From contig JAUZQX010000057.1 of the NCBI GenBank assembly GCA_030950765.1, forward strand, positions 1 to 5,985: DNA of 5,985 bases. Reading direction: 5' to 3'. This DNA is from Ghiorsea sp. (GTDB taxonomy: Bacteria > Pseudomonadota > Zetaproteobacteria > Mariprofundales > Mariprofundaceae). Below, piece by piece: positions 1 to 5,947 of the stretch; within the stretch, counting starts at the first letter, position 1; every line of letters starts with the position of its first letter. The position numbers and the translations under genes are program-made. The notes beneath the pieces were generated by a model, which worked only from the letters and a program-made list of their open reading frames with translations, was not told where the DNA came from and searched no databases.

Positions 1-208
1 CTCCCTCTATTTACGGGCGAAACATATTGGTATTTTAGAGACCGTAGGCATTGGCTCTGCACAACAGGATAAGTGGTTGGGTTTGATTCGGGCGGTACAG
101 CCTGAAGATGTACGAGATGCCATTGCGCGTTGGTTGCAACCCAACCGTGCAACCACAGGTATATTACAGCCACAGCAAGCTAAAGTGATGCAGGGGGCGC
201 AGCAATGA
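1..208 (+). CDS. M16 family metallopeptidase, C-terminal fragment
   Basis: The window opens inside a gene read in the frame starting at base 2. It encodes 68 residues and stops at TGA 206-208. The visible part runs through an amphipathic helical stretch (ETVGIGSAQQDKWLGLIRAV), then QPEDVRDAIARWLQPNRATTG and a Gln-rich tail. The pattern 'V.PEDV..A...WL.P...T.G.L.P' is how the last C-terminal domain of M16B peptidases usually ends. The stop overlaps the start of a second M16 gene by four bases (ATGA, 205-208). Bacterial M16B peptidases are often encoded as such pairs, one subunit with the HxxEH zinc motif and one without. Because the downstream partner lacks that motif, this gene is inferred to encode the zinc-binding catalytic subunit, but the motif itself lies outside the window. 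The family call rests on a short tail plus context. Confidence 0.75.
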   Translation, partial: SLYLRAKHIGILETVGIGSAQQDKWLGLIRAVQPEDVRDAIARWLQPNRATTGILQPQQAKVMQGAQQ

Positions 209-1521
209 AAGTATGGATAGCAGTAGTGTTAGGGTTGATGATAACGAGCCAAGCTATGGCGGCACCTGTAGTGCAACAAAAGACTTTGGACAATGGTTTA
301 AATATTTTACTCATTGAGGCGCACAATGTACCCATGGTGGCAATCAAGCTGGTGGTGCCTGCAGGCAGCCGTTTTGATGCAAAAGATAAAGGTGGTTCTG
401 CGGCATTGTTGTCGGGTTTATTGATGGATCACACGAAAAAACATGATTATCAAGCATGGGCTGCCAAGTTGGATGATGCGGCGATTCGTTTGGGCAGTGG
501 TGTGGATAAGGATACGATGTCTTTTTCTCTGACAGTCTTGCGCGAAGCCTTGGATGAAGGGGTGCAGGCTTTGTCAGAGGCAGTGTTACAACCAGGTTGG
601 CAGCAAAAACGATTCGAATTTTTGCAGCAAAACGCTATTTCAGCAGCGACCAAAGCCAGAGAAGAAGCCACAACCTATGCGGCTGAAGAAGTGAATAAAC
701 TCTTGTTTCCTAACCATCCTTATGGGCATGCAGTGTCAGGTAATGTATTATCGTTGAAACATATACAACTTGTTGATTTAAAGAATATTTATCAGCAGCA
801 AGTGAAACCTGATGGGGCTGTATTGGCAGTTAGTGGTGATATTACCATGGATGAATTGGTTGCCGCACTACAGCCCTATTTAAGTGGCTGGCAAGGCAAA
901 CCGGCACATGCCTTTTCTGACATAACGACACCGCAACCCAGTGTGCAGCAGGCATCTTTGGTCACGTTGGACAAACATCAGGCTTTGGTTGAATGGGTGC
1001 GACTTGGCCCATCACGTCATGATGATAATTATAAGACATTGCTAGTGTTGAACCACATGCTGGGCGGAGGTGGTTTTGGCTCACGGTTGATGGAGGAAAT
1101 TCGTGAAAAGAGAGGGCTTGTGTATGGCGTATATTCTTTTTTCCAACCTTTGGAAACCAAAGGTGTGTATACCATTCGTCTGTTAACCAAAGCCAACCAA
1201 GCGGCTGAGGCTGAGGCTGTATTACGCGATGTATTGCAAGGTTTAGCAGATGGACATATTAGCAGAGCAGACTTGAATAAAAGCAAGCGCAACTTGATGG
1301 GCGGTTTTGCACAACGCATGGATTCCAACCGTGAGCGAGCTGGTTTATTGGCAATGATGGGTGTGTACCAACGACCATTGGACTACTTGCAAAACTGGAC
1401 GAAAAGCGTGCGTTACGTCACACTTGCAGATGTTAAAAAGGCAGCAAAACAATATTTGCAGCCCAAAGATTGGAAACGTGTTTTGGTTGGCCCTGATGAA
1501 ATGTCACATCAAAACAAGTGA
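205..1521 (+). CDS. M16 family peptidase-like protein, non-catalytic subunit, exported
   Basis: This 438-residue protein has a Sec signal peptide: a Lys at position 2, a hydrophobic core at about residues 4-15, and a likely cut after Ala17-Met18-Ala19. It should therefore act in the periplasm. It shows the M16B two-domain plan: an N-terminal domain from about 25 with 'LDNGL.ILL.E....P', a HPYGH segment at 171-175, and a C-terminal domain from about 190 to 420. The zinc motif HxxEH is absent; the aligned positions are Ala67, Ser70 and Gly71. The C-terminal substrate-binding pair is kept, with Arg300 and Tyr307 in REKRGLVY, the same spacing as the Arg/Tyr pair of insulin-degrading enzyme. This matches the non-zinc partner of heteromeric M16B peptidases. 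The start is well supported by AGGGGG at 192-197, seven bases upstream. It overlaps the preceding M16 gene by ATGA, so the two are probably made together. The substrate cannot be told. Confidence 0.9.
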   Translation: MKVWIAVVLGLMITSQAMAAPVVQQKTLDNGLNILLIEAHNVPMVAIKLVVPAGSRFDAKDKGGSAALLSGLLMDHTKKHDYQAWAAKLDDAAIRLGSGVDKDTMSFSLTVLREALDEGVQALSEAVLQPGWQQKRFEFLQQNAISAATKAREEATTYAAEEVNKLLFPNHPYGHAVSGNVLSLKHIQLVDLKNIYQQQVKPDGAVLAVSGDITMDELVAALQPYLSGWQGKPAHAFSDITTPQPSVQQASLVTLDKHQALVEWVRLGPSRHDDNYKTLLVLNHMLGGGGFGSRLMEEIREKRGLVYGVYSFFQPLETKGVYTIRLLTKANQAAEAEAVLRDVLQGLADGHISRADLNKSKRNLMGGFAQRMDSNRERAGLLAMMGVYQRPLDYLQNWTKSVRYVTLADVKKAAKQYLQPKDWKRVLVGPDEMSHQNK

Positions 1522-1545
1522 TGATATAGGTAGAACGAGGTCAAA

Positions 1546-2391
1546 ATGAAAACGATACTTGTGGTTGAAGACTCCAATACCAGTCGTGATGTGACCAGCC
1601 ATTTTTTGCAACAAGGTGGTTTTCGCGTTTTAGAAGCAGAAGATGGTGAAGATGCGTTAAATATCTTACGCAGCCGCCATGTGGATTTGATTTTAACCGA
1701 TATTATGATGCCAAACCTTGATGGTTGGGGTTTGTACCGTGAAATTCGTGCCGATAAAAGTTTTAACCTTACACCCTTTGTCTTTCTTTCTGTTTTGGAT
1801 GAAATTGATGATCAAATTAAAGGTTTAACCTTGGGTGTAGATGATTATTTGGTCAAACCAGTAACACCTATGCAGTTGATTGCACGGGTGAATACAGCCT
1901 TGATGCGCAGCGAGCGATTGGCGCAATATTTTTACCGTAATCCCGTGACAGACCTTGAAACAGAGCAGTATTTTTACCAACGTTTTAACCAAGAGGTTGA
2001 TCGTTGTCGTGCGGCGAAGCAACCATTAAGCTTGGTGGTGGTTGGTATTGGTAACTATGTATCTTTGGTGCGCGGGCATGCGGATTGGTTTGCAGAAAGT
2101 GCGGGACGAGAAGCGGGCAGTTTGATTCGAGACAAAACACGTTCTTATGACATTGTAGCAGATATGGGGCAAGGGCGGTTTGCGGTATTGTTGCCCAATG
2201 TAAATGCTGAAAAAGCGAAAACATGGGCAGAACGCTTACATCAAGAGTGGAGTTTATCTTTGGTGTGGGCAGAGACAGAGCAAAATATTGCAGTGGATAT
2301 TGGTTTTACTTGTGATGCATTGTCACCAAGTGATGATAATGCATTGGCGATTTTGAAAAAGAATCTCAGCTCGTTTGAGCGTAAGTGGTAA
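1546..2391 (+). CDS. Response regulator: receiver domain with degenerate GGDEF domain
   Basis: This is a 281-residue cytoplasmic signalling protein. Residues 1 to about 120 are a complete CheY-like receiver: acidic pair Glu8-Asp9, phospho-acceptor Asp52 in LILTDIMMPNLDG, conserved Ser82 and Lys104 in VKP. It should accept phosphate from a histidine kinase, none of which is visible here. Residues about 130-275 align with a diguanylate cyclase (GGDEF) domain by features such as VTDLETEQYFYQRF, a helix ending in 'SYDIVADM' and 'FAVLLP'. The signature GGDEF is replaced by Gly-Gln-Gly-Arg-Phe at 208-212, and the metal-binding Asp region reads VVVGIGNY. It is therefore very unlikely to make cyclic di-GMP. 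A role as a binding or docking output domain is inference. Start ATG 1546 has CGAGG at 1536-1540, five bases upstream. It sits 24 bases after the M16 gene and just before rsmD, so it is probably cotranscribed with them. Confidence 0.92.
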   Translation: MKTILVVEDSNTSRDVTSHFLQQGGFRVLEAEDGEDALNILRSRHVDLILTDIMMPNLDGWGLYREIRADKSFNLTPFVFLSVLDEIDDQIKGLTLGVDDYLVKPVTPMQLIARVNTALMRSERLAQYFYRNPVTDLETEQYFYQRFNQEVDRCRAAKQPLSLVVVGIGNYVSLVRGHADWFAESAGREAGSLIRDKTRSYDIVADMGQGRFAVLLPNVNAEKAKTWAERLHQEWSLSLVWAETEQNIAVDIGFTCDALSPSDDNALAILKKNLSSFERKW

Positions 2392-2944
2392 CACTTCATT
2401 TAAAGTGAGAATTACAGCAGGAGATATGCGAGGGCGCACCATGCGTGTGCCTGACATTGAGGGTTTACGCCCAACACCTTCACGTGTGCGTGAGGCATTG
2501 TTCAATATTCTTGGTGACCTGCAGCACGCTTCGGTATTGGACTTGTTTGCGGGCAGTGGGGTAATGGGTCTTGAAGCGTTGTCGCGTGGCGCAAGCAGTG
2601 TGCTTAGTATAGAATCCGATAGAGCTGCCTGCCAAGCTATGAAGGTTATTCAAGAATCATGGCGCATTGAAGGCTGGACAATTCAATCTGCATCATTGCC
2701 CAAGGCTTTACCTGCAGGGCAACACTTCGATTTTATTTTTGCGGACCCTCCTTACAACACAGGGCTTGCTGCGCAAATACCCGCATGGATAGCCAAGCAA
2801 GGCATTAGCTACACAAATTTGGTGATTGAAGAATCATCACGCTCACGTTTACAATGGAAACAAGATATTTTGCCCGTCCAGTCGCGCAAATACAGTGAAA
2901 CAACCTTGTACTTTTTTACTGCCAATATGGAAACATCATCATGA
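2375..2944 (+). CDS. rsmD: 16S rRNA (guanine(966)-N2)-methyltransferase RsmD
   Basis: RsmD methylates the N2 of G966 in 16S rRNA using S-adenosylmethionine and acts in the cytoplasm on the small ribosomal subunit or its precursor. The 189-residue frame shows the family landmarks: an N-terminal RITAGDMRGR segment, then LRPTPSRVREALFNIL, the SAM-binding loop VLDLFAGSG at about 54-62, and the catalytic DPPY at 124-127. Length is normal for the family. The start is uncertain. TTG 2375 gives a 17-base overlap with the response regulator and a short N-terminal extension like that of the E. coli protein. GTG 2405 would begin MRITAG, closer to the shorter homologues, and lies 13 bases after the upstream stop. 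Neither has a good ribosome binding site, so translation may depend on coupling to the upstream gene. The stop overlaps coaD by ATGA, and rsmD-coaD is a common bacterial pairing. Confidence 0.95.
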   Translation: MSVSGNTSFKVRITAGDMRGRTMRVPDIEGLRPTPSRVREALFNILGDLQHASVLDLFAGSGVMGLEALSRGASSVLSIESDRAACQAMKVIQESWRIEGWTIQSASLPKALPAGQHFDFIFADPPYNTGLAAQIPAWIAKQGISYTNLVIEESSRSRLQWKQDILPVQSRKYSETTLYFFTANMETSS

Positions 2945-3426
2945 AAACAGCCATTTACCCTGGTACATTTGACCCCATCACCATGGGGCATGTGGATGTG
3001 GTGCAACGTGGGCTAAAACTTTTTGATAAGGTGATTATTGCTGTTGCGGATAGCCCCAAAAAAAGCCCAATGTTTGATGTGCAAACACGATTGGACATGG
3101 TAAATGCTACATTTGCTAATGAAAAGCGTATTCAAACCTTAAGTTTTGATGGTCTGCTGGTGAATTTGGCACAGACACATCAAGCGAGTTCAATTTTGCG
3201 CGGATTACGTGCGGCATCTGATTTTGAATATGAATTTCAATTGGCGGCAATGAACCGTAAGCTGGATGCAGACATAGAATCGGTTTTTGTGATGGCGCGT
3301 GAAGAATACACTTTTGTGTCATCCAGTTTTATTCGAGAAATTTCGAGCATGGGTGGTGATGTTAATGCATTAGTACCTGCTGCCGTTCGCCCCTATTTGC
3401 CACAAAAAAGGAAAAGAGAAGCATGA
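2941..3426 (+). CDS. coaD: Phosphopantetheine adenylyltransferase CoaD
   Basis: CoaD transfers AMP from ATP to 4'-phosphopantetheine, giving dephospho-CoA and pyrophosphate, the penultimate step of coenzyme A synthesis. The 161-residue length is typical of the bacterial enzyme. The nucleotidyltransferase motif is present as IYPGTFDPITMGH, with Thr14-Met15-Gly16-His17 as the TxGH element; E. coli has Asn at the Met15 position. Further conserved blocks are ILRGLRAASDFEYE (Arg87, Gly88, Arg90), the AAMNRKL segment at 102-108, and the nucleotide-binding VSSSFIRE at about 126-133 followed by GGDV. Start ATG 2941 overlaps the rsmD stop (ATGA), with only a weak GGA at 2929-2931 upstream, so coupling to rsmD is likely. 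The stop overlaps the following dehydrogenase in the same way. CoaD is normally essential, so this operon should be expressed under most conditions (inference). Confidence 0.97.
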   Translation: MKTAIYPGTFDPITMGHVDVVQRGLKLFDKVIIAVADSPKKSPMFDVQTRLDMVNATFANEKRIQTLSFDGLLVNLAQTHQASSILRGLRAASDFEYEFQLAAMNRKLDADIESVFVMAREEYTFVSSSFIREISSMGGDVNALVPAAVRPYLPQKRKREA

Positions 3427-4190
3427 CATATAATTTAAAAGATAAAGTGATTTTAGTGACGGGTGCATCCGATGGCATGGGCAGAGCCGTGGCTGCAGCT
3501 TTGGGCGAAGAAGCTGCCAATGTAGTCATTCTTGGGCGTAATGAAGCAGAGCTTGCAGTGACACAAGCCCGTATTGAAGAGCTTGGTGGACGTTGTTTGG
3601 CGATTCCTTTTGATTTGTTAAAGTTTGATGATTATGGCAAGTTGTTTTTGTCTTTAAAAGACCACATCCCTCATTTGGACGGGTTAGTGCATTGTGCTGG
3701 AGAGTTGTCGCGTTGCGCGCCTATGGAACATGTAAAACTTAAAGATTTTCGTCAGATGCTAGATATTAATTTAACAGCACCCAATATGTTAACACAAATG
3801 ATGTTGCCTTTGCTCAAACGCGCTGAAGCGGCATCGGTTATTTTCACCTCTTGCGACATGGTCGAAGAAGATCAAATGCATTGGCACAGTTATGGCATGG
3901 CAAAACGTGCATTACCTTATGCGGCAGCGATGTGGCAAGGTGAAACACCCAATGCAGCTTATCGTTTTAATACTTTAAATCCTGGTCGCATTCGCACGGA
4001 AATGTTTAAACGCGCATACCCGGGTTTACATGGTAGGCACGTGCCAGCGCCTGTTGTTGTGGCACCTGCTTATTTACAGTTGTTGTCGGATGCTAGTAAA
4101 GATATTCGGGGTCAGAGTTTACATGCCATTGATTTGTTGCCTGAGCTTAAAAATTATGTTGCGCCTGAGGCGACAGAGGCAGACACATGA
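3423..4190 (+). CDS. YciK-like short-chain dehydrogenase/reductase
   Basis: This 255-residue single-domain Rossmann protein belongs to the classical SDR family. The cofactor loop is TGASDGMG at 13-20, and Arg39 in ILGRN suggests NADP(H). The catalytic Tyr157 and Lys161 stand in SYGMAK, the structural Asn116 in DINLTA, and the segment NPGRIRTEM follows at 186-194. The pattern VTGASDG, LLPLLKR, VIFTS, a Trp three residues before the Tyr, and NPG.RT.M resembles E. coli YciK more than FabG. YciK is described as an oxoacyl-ACP reductase-like protein of unproven substrate. Two positions are odd: the residue 13 before the catalytic Tyr, normally the catalytic Ser, is Cys144 (Ser143 precedes it), and the usual NAG reads His90-Cys91-Ala92-Gly93. 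It overlaps coaD and pyrD by ATGA at both ends. Purine-rich AAGGAAAAGAGAA at 3408-3420 may serve as its ribosome binding site. The physiological reaction is unknown. Confidence 0.92.
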   Translation: MTYNLKDKVILVTGASDGMGRAVAAALGEEAANVVILGRNEAELAVTQARIEELGGRCLAIPFDLLKFDDYGKLFLSLKDHIPHLDGLVHCAGELSRCAPMEHVKLKDFRQMLDINLTAPNMLTQMMLPLLKRAEAASVIFTSCDMVEEDQMHWHSYGMAKRALPYAAAMWQGETPNAAYRFNTLNPGRIRTEMFKRAYPGLHGRHVPAPVVVAPAYLQLLSDASKDIRGQSLHAIDLLPELKNYVAPEATEADT

Positions 4191-5122
4191 GTCTATCTAC
4201 TCCTGATTTGAGTGTTGATTTTGCAGGTTTAAAGCTGCAAACACCTTTAGTTTTGCTCTCTGGCTGTGTAGGTTTTGGTGAGGAATACACGCGCATTGAT
4301 GGTTTTTCTAATAAAGATGTGGGTGCTGTGATTCTTAAAGGCACAACGCTTGAGCCGCGTATGGGTAATAGTCCACATCGGGTGTATGAAACCCCGTCAG
4401 GCATGCTTAATGCCATTGGTTTGCAAAATCCAGGTACACGTTATGTGATTGATGAAATATTGCCACATTTGCCACATGATGACACCCAGTTTTGGGCAAA
4501 TGCCAACGGTTCAACACTTGATGATTATGCCGAAGTGGCTGCAATGTATGATGATTCACCTGTGACGGCGATTGAAATTAACATTTCTTGCCCCAATGTG
4601 AAAGAAGGTGGGGTTCACTTTGGTAATGACCCTTGTATGGCTGCCAAAGTGGTTGCAGCTATGCGTTCTCAAACGTCTAAGCCATTAATTACAAAACTAT
4701 CGCCCAACAATGCTGATATTGCTGAAACAGCGCGGCTTTGTATTGAAGCAGGAACCGATGGTTTGTCGGTGATTAATACACTGGTGGGCATGGCAGTGGA
4801 TGTAGAGAGCCGCAAGCCTGTGATTGGTAATATTTCAGGTGGTCTTTCAGGCCCTGCGATTAAACCCGTTGCCCTGTGGAAAATTCATCAGACACGCGCT
4901 GTTGCTGACAAACACAATATTCCGATTTTAGGGCAGGGTGGTTTAACCACACCCAAAGATGCTTTGGAATTTGCCATCACGGGCGCGGCGGCTTTGGGAT
5001 TGGGTACAGGTTTATTTTATGACCCATTATTGTGTCGCAAAGTATTGGATGGTTTATCTGATTACCTCATCAAACATGAGATGAAAACCTATCAAGATTT
5101 GGTGGGAAGTTTGAACCTTTGA
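4187..5122 (+). CDS. pyrD: Dihydroorotate dehydrogenase, class 1B catalytic subunit
   Basis: This FMN enzyme oxidises dihydroorotate to orotate, the fourth step of de novo pyrimidine synthesis, in the cytoplasm. The 311 residues match the length of class 1B catalytic subunits. Visible landmarks are KGTTLEPRMGN followed by YETPSGMLNAIGLQNPG near the N-terminus, the active-site Cys135 in EINISCPNVKEGG (class 2 enzymes use Ser), KLSPN in the FMN site, INTLVGMAVD, GNISGGLSGPAIKP, and the phosphate-binding ILGQGGLTTPKDALEF and GLGTGLF segments. There is no N-terminal membrane helix, so it is not the quinone-linked class 2 enzyme. Class 1B enzymes normally pair with PyrK, a flavin and iron-sulfur subunit that passes electrons to NAD+; no pyrK is in this window. 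The start is supported by AGAGG at 4175-4179, seven bases upstream, and the gene overlaps the upstream dehydrogenase by ATGA. Its stop overlaps the nuclease start as TTGA. Confidence 0.96.
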   Translation: MSLSTPDLSVDFAGLKLQTPLVLLSGCVGFGEEYTRIDGFSNKDVGAVILKGTTLEPRMGNSPHRVYETPSGMLNAIGLQNPGTRYVIDEILPHLPHDDTQFWANANGSTLDDYAEVAAMYDDSPVTAIEINISCPNVKEGGVHFGNDPCMAAKVVAAMRSQTSKPLITKLSPNNADIAETARLCIEAGTDGLSVINTLVGMAVDVESRKPVIGNISGGLSGPAIKPVALWKIHQTRAVADKHNIPILGQGGLTTPKDALEFAITGAAALGLGTGLFYDPLLCRKVLDGLSDYLIKHEMKTYQDLVGSLNL

Positions 5123-5868
5123 TAATACGCGGGTTTGCATTACTTGCGCTGCTTTTATTGGTGCAGCCGAGTTTTGCAGGTTCATTATCGTGGATTACAT
5201 ACGACCGATGGGTGACCGTACAAAGGGTGCTGGATGGGGACACCTTTAAAACGACCAAAGGCGAAAAGATTCGTTTATTGGGCATTAATACACCTGAAAT
5301 ACGCCATGATACCAGCCCTGCCCAGCCTTTTGGTAAACAAGCCAAAAATGCCCTTATTGCTTTGATTGCAGGTCAACAAGTTCGTTTAACCTTTGATAAA
5401 GAAAAGAAAGATAAATATGGGCGTACATTGGCGCATGTGTATTTACGCGGTGGTTTGTGGGTGAACGCTGCGCTGGTCGAACAAGGTTTGGCACATGTAT
5501 ATACATTTGTACCGAATATTAGTGCGGCAAAAAAACTGCTGGTGATTGAGCGACAAGCGATTGCAGCCAAACGAAACATGTGGGGGCATAAACGTTGGCG
5601 TGTTTTGGCAATCAAGCAGTTACGCACAAGTTTATTGGGGCAATTTCGCTTGGTTCGTGGTGTTGTCACAAAAGTAGAGCAGAATGGTTGGCGGTTTGAG
5701 CTTGGAAAATTGACGGTCACTGTTCCCAAACGTTATCGCAGCGCCTTCAAGCGCAACAATGTAAAATCTGGACAGCAAATGTTGGTGCGAGGTAAGCTAC
5801 GTATGTCTAAGAAAAGAAAGTGGTTTTTGAGTATCCATACAGCTAGTGATGCATATCACATAAACTAA
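5119..5868 (+). CDS. Exported staphylococcal nuclease (thermonuclease) homologue with C-terminal extension
   Basis: This 249-residue protein carries a signal peptide (hydrophobic core about residues 6-15, likely cut after Ala20 in PSFA|GS) and then a staphylococcal nuclease-like domain at about 30-155. Matching the S. aureus active site, Arg52, Glu60 and Arg102 take the places of Arg35, Glu43 and Arg87. Calcium-site Asp39 and Asp41 are in LDGDT, while the third acidic ligand is Asn57 in GINTPE. It is expected to be a calcium-dependent endonuclease for DNA or RNA outside the cytoplasm. Residues about 175-249 form a basic, strand-rich extension (RLVRGVVTKVE ... QQMLVRGKLRMSKKRKW) that is absent from the S. 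aureus enzyme and could be an OB-like nucleic acid-binding domain (inference). The start is TTG 5119, chosen because it begins the signal peptide and overlaps the pyrD stop as TTGA. GGTGGGA at 5101-5107 is a plausible, rather distant ribosome binding site. Confidence 0.91.
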   Translation: MIIRGFALLALLLLVQPSFAGSLSWITYDRWVTVQRVLDGDTFKTTKGEKIRLLGINTPEIRHDTSPAQPFGKQAKNALIALIAGQQVRLTFDKEKKDKYGRTLAHVYLRGGLWVNAALVEQGLAHVYTFVPNISAAKKLLVIERQAIAAKRNMWGHKRWRVLAIKQLRTSLLGQFRLVRGVVTKVEQNGWRFELGKLTVTVPKRYRSAFKRNNVKSGQQMLVRGKLRMSKKRKWFLSIHTASDAYHIN

Positions 5869-5889
5869 AACTTGCTTGGCGAGGGTTTT
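5867..5889 (+). terminator. Weak rho-independent terminator-like hairpin
   Basis: Directly at the nuclease stop codon, AAAA (5867-5870) precedes CTTGC (5871-5875), a TTG loop, GCGAG (5879-5883), GG, and TTTT (5886-5889), then GCTTATT. The five-pair stem includes one G-U pair, and the flanking A and T runs can extend the pairing. The A-tract, stem and T-tract layout fits an intrinsic terminator ending the operon. The stem is short and the T run is interrupted, so the call is tentative. Confidence 0.35.
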
Positions 5890-5900
5890 GCTTATTAGAG

Positions 5901-5929
5901 TTGGCAGTCTTGGCAAGACACATTAAAAA
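5901..5929 (+). promoter_or_regulatory. Possible sigma70-type promoter for the last gene
   Basis: TTGGCA (5901-5906) matches five of six bases of the -35 consensus. It is followed after 17 bases by TAAAAA (5924-5929), which matches four of six bases of the -10 consensus. This is the only intergenic stretch of useful length in the window, so a promoter is expected here. A weakness is that the predicted start of transcription, around 5936, would fall within the ribosome binding site of the next gene, giving an unusually short leader. A second weak option has TATTAG (5893-5898) as the -10 element. Confidence 0.25.
5907..5919. repeat. 13-base palindrome, candidate operator
   Basis: GTCTTG and CAAGAC form a perfect inverted repeat around a single central G. 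It lies wholly inside the spacer between the proposed -35 and -10 elements, a common place for a dimeric repressor or activator site. There is no T run after it, so it does not look like a terminator. No regulator can be named from the sequence, and chance cannot be excluded for six-base arms. Confidence 0.3.
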
Positions 5930-5936
5930 TTAGAAA

Positions 5937-5941
5937 AAGGA
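5937..5941 (+). promoter_or_regulatory. Ribosome binding site deciding the start of the last gene
   Basis: AAGGA follows an A-rich run and ends six bases before ATG 5948. The earlier ATG at 5941 shares a base with this site and cannot use it, so 5948 is the preferred start. Confidence 0.5.
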
Positions 5942-5947
5942 TGATCT

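Noticed and set aside
1200..1219. Short GGCTGA repeats, and a doubled TGCCACAT-like unit near 4461-4477
   Set aside because: They are two or three copies in coding sequence (Ala-Glu and Leu-Pro-His) with no sign of a functional repeat array.
1029..1328. Reverse-strand open frame of 99 codons inside the M16 gene
   Set aside because: It is antisense to conserved M16 coding sequence, with no ribosome binding site or domain pattern.
1361..1549. Forward-strand open frame of 62 codons across the M16/response regulator junction
   Set aside because: It overlaps the M16 C-terminus in another frame, and its translation shows no family features.
4938..4950. Palindromic GTGGTTTAACCAC, with a related GGTTTAACC at 1822-1830
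   Set aside because: Both lie in conserved codons (GGLTT in pyrD and KGLTLG in the receiver domain), so codon use explains them.
5373..5729. Reverse-strand open frame of 118 codons inside the nuclease gene
   Set aside because: It lies wholly within a strongly supported gene and its translation has no recognisable motif; it is rich in Cys, Ser and Thr as expected of an antisense shadow.
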